Assembly (NCBI RefSeq): GCF_041146795.1
Contig: NC_135185.1
Span: 6,869,529 to 6,933,528 of the forward strand
Direction: 5' to 3'
DNA length: 64,000 nucleotides
Origin: Maylandia zebra
Taxonomy: Eukaryota; Chordata; Actinopteri; Cichliformes; Cichlidae
In this document: piece after piece, positions 1 to 12,600 of the stretch
Numbering within the stretch: position 1 is the first letter of the stretch
How the letters are laid out: each line of letters begins with the position of its first letter
Position numbers and translations under genes: made by a program
The notes under the pieces: model-generated
What the model was told of the DNA's origin: nothing
Seen by the model: the letters and a program-made list of their open reading frames with translations, nothing else
The model's database searches: none

Positions 1-1022
1 AGTGAAGGTAGTGGTGCATTAGCCTTGTTGGAACAAGCAGTCAGATCAATATTACAGAAATGCAAGGCAGCACTATTGTGTGACTGGCAGTGCAGGTATC
101 AGGTTTCTTAGGTTGTCCGGGTCCTGTGTCAGATAAAGAACTCAGCTTTACATATGTGCAAAATAGCTGAAAAGGAATAGTTTGAAAAAACAAGTAGAAA
201 ACGAAGACTGCAGTAATTTTTCCAGATCATGTTTCCAGTGTCTACAGGTCTGGATAGGCATGTCTCCTCCAGCAAAGGAACAAAGATATCAGGTATCAGG
301 ACAAATATTTTTAGGTGCAGACTTAATCTTTGCTCACTTTGAAAGCATTTACTTCACATGGCAATGAATCGATTGAGCAACAATAATTGCCATTAATTTA
401 TCCCACTTAGCACTGGTCACTAAAACTAATTTAATAGGGAAGTATCTGATACAGTTCCCCTTTCCTGATTGTAGCTTAGGTTTCTTTTTATTTCATCATT
501 TTATCTTTTTTTTTATTCTTTAAATCTGAATCTACAGTCGAGTCAGGGCAAGTTCAGACAGAGGAATAATCTTTCTGCATCTCTTTTCTGTGTTCTTGGC
601 TATGAGCAGCCAAAATGACACAGCATTTAGCTTTGGCTCAGGTTCAAAAAAACATTTCCAAACCTAAATCAATTTCTGGTTGCAGAGAAGATGAAAAAAA
701 AACTTCACCACAAGCTAAACAGCTGCAGTCTTCTTTGTCATTTCCAAGAAAATGAGCCCCCACATTCAGGATTATTGTCTATTTTCTAGATATGTATTAG
801 TATACATCTCAAGTATGCTACATGAGACATAAAGATGAGAGTCAGACCATGTCATTTTTTACATAACACATCAGGTAATCACCTTTACAATTCATCCCAA
901 TTCTTATTTTAAGCATAACATTATAATGTACAAGGGGACTCATTGATTCCTGGTCCAGCTGATTTTTTGTGTTGCATTTTTTTCAGCTGACTCCCAATAT
1001 AAGGGGATCAGACCATTGTCTG
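1..1022. other. AT-rich spacer, no gene recognised
   Basis: No coding exon, RNA gene or familiar repeat could be supported in this stretch. It is AT-rich, has short homopolymer runs, and only small random open frames. It leads into the Tc1 relic that starts near 1023. Confidence 0.5.
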
Positions 1023-2930
1023 GTCTGATGAATCACGGTGTTGACTTGGTCTCTGAATTCCCCAAATCTCAGTCCAAGCAAGCATCTGTGGGACGTGCTG
1101 GACAAACAAGTCTGATCCACGGAGGCTCATCTCACAACTTACAGGACTTAAAGGATCTGTTGCTAGCATCTTGGTGTTGATACCAGAGGTGGGACCAAGT
1201 CATTGTTTTGCAAGTCTCAAGTAAGTCTCAAGTCTTTATCCTCAAGTCTCAAGTCAAGTCTCAAGTAATGTCAGGCAAGTCAGAGTCGAGTCTCAAGTCA
1301 CTGGTGTAAAAGTCCGAGTCAAGTCACAAGTCTGAAACTTTGAATTTCAAGTCCTTTCGAGTCTTTAAAAAAAAAAAAAAAACGAAAAAATAATGTTGCA
1401 GTTATGCTAAATGTAAATATTAGACCATGTAATTTTAAAATCTGTGTTTTTCTCAACACATGACAAAATAGTGAACTTAGAAAATATACACAAATTGTGA
1501 AATTGCACCTCTTTAAAATGCAGCTCAATTAAACCTAGCTCCAAGAATAATTTTCACCGACAGTTCTGAGATAAGCTGCATGTTATTCTTGGATGCGGTT
1601 GTAGGACCGGCTTTAAAATCGCATGACAAAAATATCATACACATTAAAAAAAACTGTATCACCAACGTAGCCTGGACAACATTTGCTAGTTAGATGAAGT
1701 CAGCCATCTCATTGTAGCATATTTATATGCATATTTATAATCATACGGTTCTTGGAGTGAGTGCATACACTCGTGAAGTTTAGTAACTTCAGGTCACTGC
1801 AACAAGCCCAGGTACAGTTTACCAACGGATGGGTGCAGGACCTTGAAATGTACCGTGTAGAACGAAAGACCATCGTACGTATCATAAGTTTACCAGTCTC
1901 ACAAATCGTCGTCATAAATACACATTCGTTAACCGTTTATTAATATAACCTTTGAGCTTAACGGTAATTAATTAGCAGTGGAAATAATTTCTGGTAGCAT
2001 CACAGAAATGTAGCAGTGACAATAAGACTGTATGCTGTAATCGTACTGGGCAATTAGTGATACAAACCTGTTTTATCCTGTGAATAAAAGTATATGTTTT
2101 TGTCAATGTACCATAATAACAGAAGCGAAACGCAATATTGTGTCAGGACAATTCACTATTTATGCACAATAAATAAAGGAGCATAGCGCGACAATTTCTG
2201 TTCAGCGCCAGACTTGCTTGTAACCTATATCACCAATTATGTTATGAAAATGACGCATTAACTACTAAAAAACACTGACCTTCGTGTAAATGCTTGGAGC
2301 AGACTAACCTGTGAGCTGGAGGGTTCTGGGACGTTATATTTGGTCTTTGAATGGCTGCAATCCAGGCCATCCGTCGCGTCTTTGTTACTTCGGAAACATG
2401 GCTCGAACAATTTCTCTTCAACGACGTAATCCGATAACAACCGATCTCTTTACCCGTCGGCTTCCCGTGGCTGTCATGCGACCGGCTATTGCAGTTAATA
2501 ATAAAACGGCTTCTTGACATTTTTGTGTTTCTTTTTATCGCTGTGTAACTGATTTTAATTGAAAGCCTGCGTGCGCTAGTACCGCTTGCCACGAGTTCCC
2601 AGAATCCTTTGCGGTTCTACCCGTGAATGACGTCACATTTTCAATCTCTATATAATATGCATGTTAAATTTTATATTTGGGGTAAAATATCAAGTCTTTT
2701 CAAGTAAACCGGTTCAAGTCCAATTCAAGTCCCAAGTCATTGGTGTAAAAGTCCAAGTCAAGTCTTAGAACATTTTTTCAAGTCAAGTCTAAAGTCATAA
2801 AATTAATGACTCGAGTCTGACTCGAGTCCAAGTCATGTGACTCGAGTCCACACCTCTGGTTGATACCACAGCACATCTTCAGGGGTCAACAGGACAGCCA
2901 GGTTTTAGCAGCAAAAGACGGAACGATAAA
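1023..2930 (+). pseudogene. Tc1-like transposase relic, split by a hAT insertion
   Basis: Two pieces (1023-1183 and 2859-2930) join across the inserted hAT element to give the 3' end of a Tc1-like transposase. Before the insert the translation runs from a VWSDES-like stretch, by an internal deletion, straight into SPNLSPSKHLWDVL, which corresponds to the [14 protein letters not shown] block that carries the third catalytic acid. The glutamate is replaced by lysine and stop codons follow, so the copy is dead. After the insert the text continues with the part that normally encodes the Tc1 C-terminus. The family assignment rests on remembered Tc1 motifs; element ends were not located. Confidence 0.75.
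1184..2858. mobile_element. Non-autonomous hAT-type transposon with 8-bp target duplication
   Basis: The element begins CAGAGGTGGGACC and ends with the inverse, CACACCTCTG. It is flanked on both sides by the identical octamer gttgatac (1176-1183 and 2859-2866), the 8-bp duplication expected of hAT transposases. Removing one octamer and the insert restores a continuous Tc1 transposase relic, which proves the insertion. Both ends carry many copies of a caagtct-like subterminal motif, a usual hAT feature. It is 1675 bp long with no transposase frame, so it must have been moved in trans. Confidence 0.9.
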
Positions 2931-2941
2931 TTAGTCAACAA

Positions 2942-3972
2942 CAGAGATGGGCAGTAACGCGTAATCTGATTACTTTTTTCGAGTAACGAGTAAAGTAAGG
3001 GATTACTATTGCAAAAACGGTAATTAGATTACCGTTACTTTCCCGTAGGAACGCTGCGTTACCACGTTACTAAAACCGTGATTTTTTTGTGAGAATGTCT
3101 CACGACAGTGACGTAAGCGAGTGCGACGTTAGTGACAACAGCTGTGTGCAGATCAACAATGGATCATATATCGATTGTGGGAGAGAGTATGAGCGTGCAG
3201 CGTTTAAAGCGTGGAAGTACTGACCTTACTTTGAGTTTGATTCCATAAAAAGTGACAAAAACATTAGCGTCCATCGTGTGTGGGAAGAAAACTTCTTTTT
3301 ACAGCGAAAAAAACCCTAAACTTCCAAACAAGCACCGAGTGCGCAACGACGTAATGGGAAACTCACAGAGAAACTCGCGGATTCTTCAACTGACCGCGGC
3401 ACACCTGCACCAGGGTAAACCTCCGCCTACCCTGCTCCTGCTTTACAGGTGAAAATAGAGCAACAGGACCGCTGAGTCTTTGACTTTATTTATTTTCTGC
3501 TGTGTTTTACTTGCATCTATTTGAAAGAGTGAGTGTAAAGACAAAAAATATTTTATTTTATGTGCTGGAATGTGCAGAAAATAGGTTTAAATGTTAAACT
3601 AATTTATTCAACTCAGAGAATGTTGCATATAATTAAATTTTTGCTTGATGCATAAAGTTAAAAGATTAAAACTAATAAAACAAGTTTTAAAAAGAGACTT
3701 TTCCATTTGATTACATTTTGTATGATGGATTATGTAGAAAAAGTAGAATTGGGCTGAAAGATCTATCGCTTTATCACCTGCTCAGGTTGTAAATCGTGTT
3801 TTTAAAAGTAACTAAGTAACTAAGTAATTAATTACTTTTGAAAATAAGTAATCAGTAAAGTAACGGGATTACTTTTTGGGGGAAGTAATCAGTAATTAGT
3901 TACTGATTACTTTTTTCAAGTAATCAGTAATTAGTTACTGATTACTTTTTTCAAGTAACTTGACCAACACTG
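2942..3972. mobile_element. Non-autonomous hAT-type element with GTAAC/ATTAC-rich ends
   Basis: The left end (CAGAGATGGGCAGTAACG) and the inverted right end (CAGTGTTGGTCAAGTTAC) are related terminal repeats of the hAT kind common in fish, and both sides are packed with gtaatc/attac motifs. The flanking octamers are gtcaacaa (2934-2941) and gtcataaa (3973-3980), alike at 6 of 8 positions, suggesting a decayed 8-bp target duplication. No transposase frame is present in the 1031 bp. It lies next to, or in the tail of, the Tc1 relic. Confidence 0.7.
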
Positions 3973-4795
3973 GTCATAAATTAATCAACCATAACGCCCG
4001 ACCACTAAAACTATTTTTCCTGTTCAAGACTGCAAGTAAATGTCATGACTATCATTATTATTATTATTAAAATAAGTGCATTACAACAATGGTTATACTT
4101 TAGCACTGAATATATTTTAGTCCTTATGCATACTGCTGGACTAATAATCACAGAAGCATAAACATGGTTTTGCTAATTATCAGTGCTGCTAATTTGGGGC
4201 AGCTGTGGCTTTATTGGATTATAGTCTAATAAATTTGTTACGCACTGTACAGTTTAACTGTCTGTTCAGGCAAACTGCAGGAACCCCTACCTGATGAACC
4301 ACTCAGATTGTAGTATTCAACTTTATTGGAAATCTCTTCAGCATTCACACTCAGTATTGATTTTATGTAAACAGCCTGAAGCTGTAGGTCAGCAAAAATA
4401 CATTTAAAAAAGCAAAACAAATTACATTTACTGGGACTTCTCTAAACTACCAGTCCTTGTTCACAAATGACAAAAATGAAATATAAATCTGCAGTTTGAT
4501 GGTTTATTTTGTAGTCATCCGTACATAAACACCTGCTTATCCTTTAGAAGGTCGTGGTTAAAGCTGGAACTTACATTTTAACAAGAGATGCATTCTGACA
4601 TGATGTCACTCAAACGTAGAGAGACACATTTACACCTATAAGTAGTCTAGGTGCTACTGGTCAATCACATAATGTAAATACTGTATTTTATATTTTACAA
4701 AAAAAAAATACTTAAGTTGTGAAAAAAAAAAAAAAAAAAGACATATGATGAGTGTTTATAAGACGTTTTACTGAAGTAGTGTTACTGAATGTTAA
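3973..4795. other. AT-rich spacer
   Basis: No gene seen. Contains a short ATT run near 4052 and a long A-rich tract around 4700-4739. No recognisable exon or repeat family. Confidence 0.5.
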
Positions 4796-5045
4796 AGTGT
4801 TTAGGAACCACAGCAACTGAGCCACAAAGTGACAGACCACGTAAAGTTACAGAGCATGATCACCGAGTGCTGAGGCGCATAGTGGGCAGAGTCACCAATG
4901 CTCTTCTGACACCATAGCTCCAAACTCTGACGATGTTAATGTCAGAGTTTGGAGCTATGGTGTCAGAAGAGCACAAAAACTCTGCACCAGGAGCTTCATA
5001 GTGTGGGTTTCCATGGCCAATCAGATCCCACAGGTGTAATGTGCA
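4796..5045 (+). pseudogene. Tc1-like transposase relic (DNA-binding part), rearranged
   Basis: Reading from about 4797 gives GTTATEPQSDRPRKVTEHDH and then a RRIVGRVTN-like stretch, which resembles the paired-like DNA-binding region of Tc1 transposases; it stops at a TAG near 4916. After a palindrome the text resumes with an acttcatgg/ggtttccatggcc-like part of the same family. No other part of the element remains. Relic only, with no capacity for function. Confidence 0.7.
4899..4973. repeat. Perfect 33-bp inverted repeat, 9-nt loop
   Basis: Left arm 4899-4931 and right arm 4941-4973 are exact reverse complements; the loop gatgttaat is 9 nt. It sits inside the Tc1 relic and duplicates relic sequence in inverted form. 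Confidence 0.95.
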
Positions 5046-5378
5046 GGTGATGTAAGGAAGAGGACTCCCTTACCTACTATTATTTGTATTATAACTTATA
5101 CAGCACTTTAGGAGCACCTTTGCACTTTATTAAAAGCACTTTAACTAGCACTTATTTAGCATTGCACTTTAAGCATAGATTTGCACATCAATAATATTTG
5201 CACACTAGAGGTTTAATTGTTTATTGCATATTTATTGAGTATTTTAATAATTAGGAAGTAGCCTTTAGTTCCAGTTCCTGCACAGGTGCTCCTCATCAAG
5301 AAATGTGGTGGTCATCTGAGAGGAGGAAAGAATTGTTAACTGAACTGAGCCTCCACATTGGTGACCCCTGACTCGAGC

Positions 5379-5850
5379 ATGCAACGGGCCGTAGATAACG
5401 CACACTCCGCTATGGATGCATCAGCGGCCGCCGGACCTCCGCCTCCTGTTGCAGCTACGTTCGCTGTGGCGCTGAAACTGCCGGACTTTTGGCTCCATGA
5501 CCCTCCGTCATGGTTCGTACACGTGGAGGCTCAGTTCGCCCTTCGCGGCATCTCGGCTGACGACACGAAGTATCACCATGTGGTGGCCTCGCTTGACCCG
5601 CTGGCCACCCGTCGCGCGATGGCGCTCCTCCGGGACCCACCCACCCAAGGGAAATACGCCGCCCTCAAAGAGCTGCTTCTTCGGCGCTATGCCCTCTCCG
5701 ACGCCGAACGAGCCGAAAAGCTCCTCAACCTGTCAGGCTTGGGTGGCGGTACCGCGCTCGAGCTCATGGAGAACATGCTATCGTTGCTCGGGCCGGATGA
5801 CGGTGGTTTCTTCTTCGTGCATGAGCACCTCTTCCTTCGCCGCAGCTCAT
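5379..5850 (+). pseudogene. gag of the Ty3/gypsy element, C-terminally deleted
   Basis: The first ATG after the primer-binding site is at 5379. The frame encodes a capsid-like region with LPDFWLHDPPSWFVHVEAQF and later ALKELLLRRY and LMENMLSLLG, a pattern typical of CsRn1-like Gag. The similarity ends near 5845, where the sequence jumps into protease sequence in another frame. No CCHC zinc knuckle is present, so the nucleocapsid part is missing. Structural protein of the retrotransposon; no host role inferred. Confidence 0.75.
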
Positions 5851-6240
5851 TGCAGCTAACGGCTCTCCCATCAAAACGTTTGGGGAAAGGTTGGTGACTG
5901 TTTGTTTTCATGGCCGGGATTTCCAGTGGAACCTTGTTGTTGCTGCTAGCTCTGTACCTATTTTGGGTGCTGATTTCCTGTGTGCTCATGGACTACTTGT
6001 CGATGTCGCTAACAGACGTTTAATCGATGCTCTCTCGTTTTCTTCGCTATCCTGTTTTACTCGGGCCGCCGAGCCCCTGATTCGGGCTAATATAGTGACC
6101 TCCGGGGATGCTTTTCAGCGTTTGCTTTTAGAGTTTCCATCGCTGTCTGTCCCTAATTTCTCTAGCACGGTAACGAAGCATGGGGTTGAGCATTATATTC
6201 CCACGGTCGGGCCCCCGGTGTTCGCGCGCGCGCGCGCGCC
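5851..6240 (+). pseudogene. Protease C-terminal remnant of the Ty3/gypsy element
   Basis: The frame that reads VTVCFHGRDFQWNLVVA and VPILGADFLCAHGLLVDVA is the second half of a retropepsin, including the ILGADFL block. The D-[ST]-G catalytic triad that should lie upstream is absent, lost in the deletion that joins gag to this point. The frame runs up to a (CG)n run at 6223-6239 and is out of register with the reverse transcriptase frame beyond it. Confidence 0.75.
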
Positions 6241-8888
6241 GCCTCGACCCCGCGAAACTGTCCGTCGCTCGGGAAGAGTTTGCAGCCATGGAGCGCCTTG
6301 GCATTGTACAGCGTTCGAACAGTGCATGGGCCTCTCCGCTTCACATGGTGCCCAAATCGGACGGTCGGTGGCGGCCATGCGGAGATTTCCGCCGTTTAAA
6401 TAATGCCACGGAGAATGACCGTTACCCCATCCCCCACATTCAGGATTTTTCTGCCAATCTCGCCGGAACGTCGATTTTTTCTAAAATTGACTTGGTGCGG
6501 GGGTATCACCAGGTTCCCGTGCGCCCCGAAGACGTTCCTAAAACTGCTGTCATTACCCCCTTCGGCTTGTTCGAGTTTTTGCGCATGCCGTTTGGCCTGA
6601 AAGGTGCCGCCCAGACCTTTCAGCGGCTGATGGACTCCGTTTTGCGTGGGCTGCCGTTCGTTTTTGTTTATCTGGACGATATATTGGTGGCCAGCTGCTC
6701 AGCGAGCCAGCACGAGTCCCATCTGCGCCAGGTTTTCCAGCGTTTGGAAGCGCACGGCCTGATCATCAACCCTTCCAAGTGCCAGTTTGGGTTGCCTGTT
6801 CTGGATTTCCTCGGGCACCGCATTTCCGCTGAAGGTGTGGTTCCGTTGCCCGACAGAGTCCAGGCCGTTTCGGCTTTCCCGCGTCCCACGTCGGTTAAAG
6901 CGTTGCAGGAGTTCTTGGGGATGATAAATTTTTACAACCGCTTTCTCCCCAGAGCTGCCCACCTGCTACAGCCACTCTATGCTGCCTTAAAAGGTAAAAC
7001 AGCCAAAGATCCGGTTGACTGGCTGCCTGAACGCGTCCGTGCGTTTTCCGCAGCCAAGTCTGCGCTGGCTGACGCCGCCCTGCTGGCCCACCCGCTTCCG
7101 TCGGCGGAGATCGCGTTGACCACCGACGCCTCGGACGTGGCAGTGGGCGGAGTGTTGGAACAGCGGGTTTCAGGTCTCTGGCAACCGCTCACCTTTTTCA
7201 GTCGTACGCTCTGGGATGCTGAACGCAAGTACAGTGTTTTTGACAGGGAGTTGCTGGCCCTGCACCTCGCGACACGGCATTTTCGTTTTTTCCTCGAGGG
7301 TCGCAACTTTGCTGCGTACGTTGACCACAAACCTTTGACGTTTGCGATGTCCAAGGTCTCTGACCCATGGAGCGCACGCCAGCAGCGCCAGTTGGCGGCC
7401 ATTTCTGAGTTTACCACAGACATTCAGCATGTGGCTGGTAAGTCCAATCACGTCGCTGACTGTCTCTCACGTGTGTTGGTTTCTCCGGTGTATGTCGGCA
7501 TCGACTACGCTGCCATGGCCGCCGAGCAACGTGCTGACCCGGACGTCCTTGCCCTTCAGTCAACAAAAACGGGCCTCGTGCTGGAGGACACCCCTGTGTG
7601 GGACGGCGGTCCGCACCTTCTTTGCGACGTTTCCACCGGCCGCCCCCGCCCGGTGGTTCCCCTTTCGTGGCGTCGTCGTGTTTTTGACTCGGTGCATGCC
7701 CTCTCTCATCCCGGCGTCCGGGCCTCGGTCAAGCTGGTCAGCGCCAGGTTTGTTTGGCCGGGCCTTCGCAAGACGGTGAAAGAATGGGCGGCAGTTTGTA
7801 TCCCATGCCAACGCTTGAAAATCCACCGGCACACACAGGCACCCCTCGAACCTTTCCGTGTCCCGGGTAGGCGTTTCGATCACGTTCATGTGGACCTGGT
7901 TGGTCCCTTGCCGCAGTCACAGGGTTTCACGCACCTTTTGACTGTGGTGGACCGCACAACCAGGTGGCCGGAGGCGGTACCCCTGGCGTCCACGACAGCG
8001 GCGACGGTGGCCAGGGCATTTTTGTCAACGTGGGTTTCACGTTTCGGCCCCCCTGCTGACATTACCTCGGACAGGGGCCCCCAGTTTGTTTCCGAGCTTT
8101 GGTCTGCTATGGCTGACGGCCTGGGAGTCAAGGTCCACCGCACCACAGCATACCACCCGCAAGCTAATGGGATGTGCGAACGGTTTCACTGGTCACTTAA
8201 GGCCGCGCTCCGTGCTTCCTTGACAAGTGGCGACTGGGTCGACCGTCTTCCGTGGGTTTTGCTGGGTTTGCGTAGCGCGGTTAAAGAAGACCTCGGGGTT
8301 TCCCCGGCTGAACTGGTCCTCGGCCAGCCTCTCCGGGTCCCCGGGGAATTCTTACCTGAGAGCCCTCCCCCATGTTTCGATACCTCTTTGTTGCCTTTTC
8401 GCCCCCCAAGAAACTCATTTCCTGTTCCTGGTCCTGTGCACCACTGCCTGCCTGACACCTTTGTTCCGAGTTCATTGGACTCTGCTCGTTTCGTTTTCGT
8501 CAGGCACGATGCCCATAGGACTCCGCTGCGTCCACCATATGACGGGCCATACAGGGTTCTTAAACCAGGCAACAAACATTTCGTTTTGGACTTTGGCGGT
8601 CGGCAGGAAGTTGTCTCTGTCGACAGACTTAAGCCTGCACATGTTATGCAAGAGGATCAGGTGGTCCCGGCCCAGGCCCCTCGCCGCGGCCGCCCACCTG
8701 CCACCGGGCTGATGGATTCTGTTTTTTCCCCCAGGAGCGACCCAAAATCAACGGAGTCCGAGTCGTCTTCAGCTTTTTCTGACCGCCAGTGCCAGCCTCG
8801 CTCCCGGGCTGGGTTGCCCTCTGTCAGTTCCCCACCCGCCCAGTTCAGCCGCTCCGGCCGTTTGCTTAAGCCCCGGGTCCTGGACTAG
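6241..8888 (+). CDS. Pol of the Ty3/gypsy element: RT, RNase H, integrase
   Basis: An uninterrupted frame (open from 6180, homologous sequence from about 6240) encodes reverse transcriptase, with [24 protein letters not shown] and the YLDD catalytic box at about 6669-6680. RNase H follows, with [12 protein letters not shown] near 7116 and DRELLALH near 7240. Integrase has an H-H-C-C zinc-binding region (SHPGVRAS to CIPCQR) and a D,D,E core: D of [10 protein letters not shown] of TSDRGPQF and E of [25 protein letters not shown] region near the end is the usual integrase C-terminus. About 880 codons without a stop suggest a young copy. The true start is uncertain, because in an intact element this is part of a longer polyprotein. 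Marked GC-richness sets it off from its flanks. Confidence 0.85.
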
Positions 8889-9066
8889 TTCTGCTGGGTG
8901 TTCGGGGGGGGGGGCATGTGTGGTGGACCACTAGAGGGCTCCACTCACACCCAGTGTAGAGGAAGTGTGTTCCTGTGTTTTGTGGCGCGATATGCGCAGT
9001 TGATGTTGGAGACGAATAAAGAAGGAGTGAGAACTGAGAGCTGTGTCGTTGATGCTTACCTCCACA

Positions 9067-9262
9067 CTGGGAGCAAATAAGGTTTACCATTAGGGAGAAA
9101 GTGTGCAAAGTCGAGAGGTAAAGGTGGTGCAAAGAAGTGGCCGTTGAAATGTGATTACTCACCTGTTGTTTCTGTGCCCTCTCCAGGGTGTTTGGGCAAA
9201 TGCTTCCCCCCAGGGATCCAGACACCATTTAAAGGTTCCAGGAGAACCACGGGTTAAGGGAG
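9067..9262. other. Spacer between two LTR elements
   Basis: No coding capacity. The last bases (gggttaagggag) are purine-rich and could be the polypurine tract of the element whose LTR starts at 9263. Confidence 0.4.
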
Positions 9263-9625
9263 TGTGGGGGAATCTCTGTGCATGGGGTTGTTGGTGTTTT
9301 TAAAATAATTGTTAAGGTGTAAGTTTAAATGTAAAATATTTAATCATATGAAAATGGTCAAGTGCATGTATATATTTATTTAATAAAATGGTGTGATGTA
9401 GAATGTTGGTGGAAGGTTAGAATTTGGTGAACTCACCTGACAGTAAAATAATGGGTTAGTCCTTAACAGCTGAGAGTATTTAAGGCTGCCAATTGTCATT
9501 AGAAGGAGTGATTGTTTGTGCTGTGAAAAAGGCTTGACGTGTGAGTCATTGTCATAGCTGTAGAGTTATATGGGCAAATAAATGCCTCACTGTAAATCCT
9601 GCCGTAAAAAGCCGCCCTTGTTACA
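9263..9625 (+). repeat. LTR of a second retrotransposon (solo or truncated)
   Basis: A 363-bp unit starts TGTGGGGG, right after a purine-rich stretch, and ends CCTTGTTACA. In the expected order it holds a TATA-like box (gtatttaagg near 9476) and AATAAA (near 9577). The text after it (gtggcccaaaa) could be a decayed primer-binding site. No internal coding region is attached, so it is a solo LTR or the edge of a deleted copy. The family was not identified. Confidence 0.55.
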
Positions 9626-12600
9626 GTGGCCCAAAATTTGTTTGTATAGTATAAGCTTAATATGCTGATGACTGTGGCTGCTTTAAAGTGCAAGTTAAAA
9701 GAGTATTTCCAAGTAAACTCAAGCGATAATGTTGAAAATGTACCAACTTTAGAATCTTAAACATTTAAAACAAATAAAAATAGCACATTCTGTTGGGCTC
9801 ATGACACATTCAAGATGCCAAATTCTTGTTTTGAAGCCGTGCTTATGGATTTGATGCAGTTAATGAGCAATTTTGTGAAAAGCTGAGTGCATTTCAGTTC
9901 CCAGAGAAGAACATGTTGCTAGTGTGAAATGCAGACCTGATGATACCAGAGAAAGCCAGCATCACATGTAGTAGTTTGTTTGTTTGTTTGCTTTTAGTTT
10001 GTTGATTGACTAATAGTTTTCCAGATGTTTTCATCCCGTTGTCCTTTATTTGCACCTGTACCTTTGAAATGCATTGTTCAAGAAACGTTCCCCCACTTTC
10101 TTTTTTAAATGTGGTTTAAATCCATTTACACACATACATAAGGTTTCAAATGTGACATGAATAAAGCGACTCACTGAACGATCACAGAAAATCAAAAACA
10201 GGAAAGCATTAAAACCTAATCAGGTGACCAGTCTGAGATGAAACAAGTGTATCCGTATGTGACAGCGGAAATCTTGTGACCCGCTTGGTAATGCCTCACT
10301 TTTGACTTCTTTCCAGATGAAGACCGATGTGAATGTGTCCACAAACCTCATGTCCCTGAAGGATAAACTCCGCTTTGTTTGCTTATTCGCCAAGGTCCTC
10401 TGGACAGTGCGCTGATTCAAGCATAGGCCCAAGATGCAACATGACCTTTCCTGTTTAAGTAGAAATTCATTTGAAAGGGTATCGTCCCAATAAATAGACC
10501 CCCATTCATTTTTCACGGGGAAACAAATTAGCTGCTGGTATGTTGTTTTTCTAGACTACCAGTACATACTGACTGTAAGACAGAGCACAGATTGTGGTGA
10601 TTTGTAACAGGGCATTTTTGGAAAGGTTTTGACCTCAGACCATGTGGACCAGCTAATTGAAAAGCGGGAAATAAGGAGAAGTTAGTGACCCGGTCAGTCA
10701 CTAAGACTCCTGCCAGAAAGTATTTACATTTCGACAAACAAAAATCAAGAAATACAGCTTTATTGTTGGATTTTCAGTTTATGATGTTTTACATTTACCC
10801 AACTATTTACGTTAATTGTAGGTGATTATACTTATACTTGTTTTACATTTAACCCTGGAGAACCCATGGGGTCGGATCTGACCCCATGGGTTCTCCAGGG
10901 TTAAAATGGAAATATTTGCTTTTTGTCTCTACTAACTGTATTGGTTGTAGTAACTGGATATTGTGTACATTTATATTTTTTAAGAGTTGTGTCATTAAGT
11001 ATAATTATGTTTGACTTTTTTTTTTAAATGTATGACTTACACTCACAATGAAGTAAATTAAACTTGACATACTGTTACCACGATCTAGGTAAAAGATCTC
11101 ATTAGTTTTGTGTTAATAGCACGGACAGAAGTCCTTTTGAGGTTAGTTAATATAAACCAACATAAACTACTTTAAGCCCTGATCAATACTGTTGCTACAA
11201 CATGAAAGCCCTGAGGTTCAAACATGATTACAAGACTACAAACTCACAAGTCAGCTGTTTTATTTCATTTTTAATTATAAAGTAATAAAATAAAAATCAA
11301 ATTATCAAGCAAATTTGGGGTAATTTTGTTTGAAGATGTATTTTCAAGGGTTAATTAAATAGTTTCCAGTTAATGTTCTTTCAGTCAGCGACTCGCTTAT
11401 TTGATTATTTGCTCTAAATTGACTTGTTTTCCGCTTAACTTGTGATATTTTAATTTTAATTAAACCAACAGCTGTAGGATTTCTCAAATTTACAACATAA
11501 GAATCCATAAGAATCAAGTTACATGGTTTTCACATGATGACAGTAATAATGATGAAGATGGAAGGTTTTGACTGGAAACCAACCAAAGTCTATGAACAAG
11601 AGTGATACTGTGCTGCATGCATGCCTGCTACTCGCTACTCAGTTCAATTTAATTAGCTGCAAATGAATTATAAATGTGGGTAATTAAAGGCAGAGTAGAA
11701 GCTATTACCATGTCTGCCAGTGGTCGCATGTAGATGAGACACATTCAAATAACAGATGTTTGGGGGTTTTTACCAGCATGTGTCACCGACCAACATAAAG
11801 TAGGCACGTGAGAGATGGTGACAAAAGTGACTGCAGGTTGAGTATTTTTGAGACTATACTCGTTAAAATGAAGTCATTACACCCTTTAGGGGGCGGTTAA
11901 AGAGTTATTTGGACCATTTTCTGTGCACCTGTCTAGCTTTCTTTGTCAATAAAACCTGAATGCAGTCAACAATAACGGCATAAAATGCTTAACCTTTTCA
12001 AATCGCCTGCAGAGGTAATGGCAAGTAAAAAGATGTCAGTCACTGTTTTCCTTTTAGAAAAGTTAAGATGCTGCTCTCAGAATGCAAATCTGTATAAAAT
12101 GGTCGTGGCCAGCTCACCTTTGATACAGATAAAAATGTTGACTTGGCTAAAAGTCTATTATAGAACTTTAAATCATTGATTATTATACTAAATTAGGACA
12201 ATATATAATATTTTGAGATACTAGAAATCCTATTTGCTAATTAATTACAAACCATATTATAAATAACAATACTTAAAGGAAACCATCTGACTTTTTTTCA
12301 CCGCCATACCAATCCATATCATGCATGACACAGCAGGAGTTTGACCATGTTTCTTTCCACAGTTAAGATTTTATGTGTTTGGAGAATGAAGTCATGTCGT
12401 GTGCATTAAGAAATAATTCATTTCCTGCTCAGTGGAATGCATTGCACTGATTAGACTGAGCAGTAGAGATGTGTAATGTGCAGCTGTATCCCTTTAAGTA
12501 TTGAGCCAAATCAAGGTCTTATTGAAAAAAGGTAGTCGTTAGTTCAACAGTACCGACTCTCTGAAACTGCTTAGAGATAATTATTAATGGGTTTAACAAT

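Larger units (their letters stand above)
5304..9066 (+). mobile_element. Ty3/gypsy LTR retrotransposon, CsRn1-like, defective
   Basis: Order is LTR remnant, primer-binding site, gag, protease remnant, reverse transcriptase, RNase H, integrase, polypurine tract, LTR. The 3' LTR runs from about 8917 to 9066, begins TGTGGTGG after a G-run polypurine tract, ends CTCCACA and contains AATAAA. The 5' LTR seems reduced to 5304-5357, again starting TGTGGTGG and ending CTCCACA. tggtgacccc at 5359-5368 fits a primer-binding site for tRNA-Trp. Gag and pol resemble the CsRn1 group from memory. An internal gag-protease deletion and a frame break before reverse transcriptase make it non-functional on its own. 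No clear target duplication was found. Confidence 0.85.
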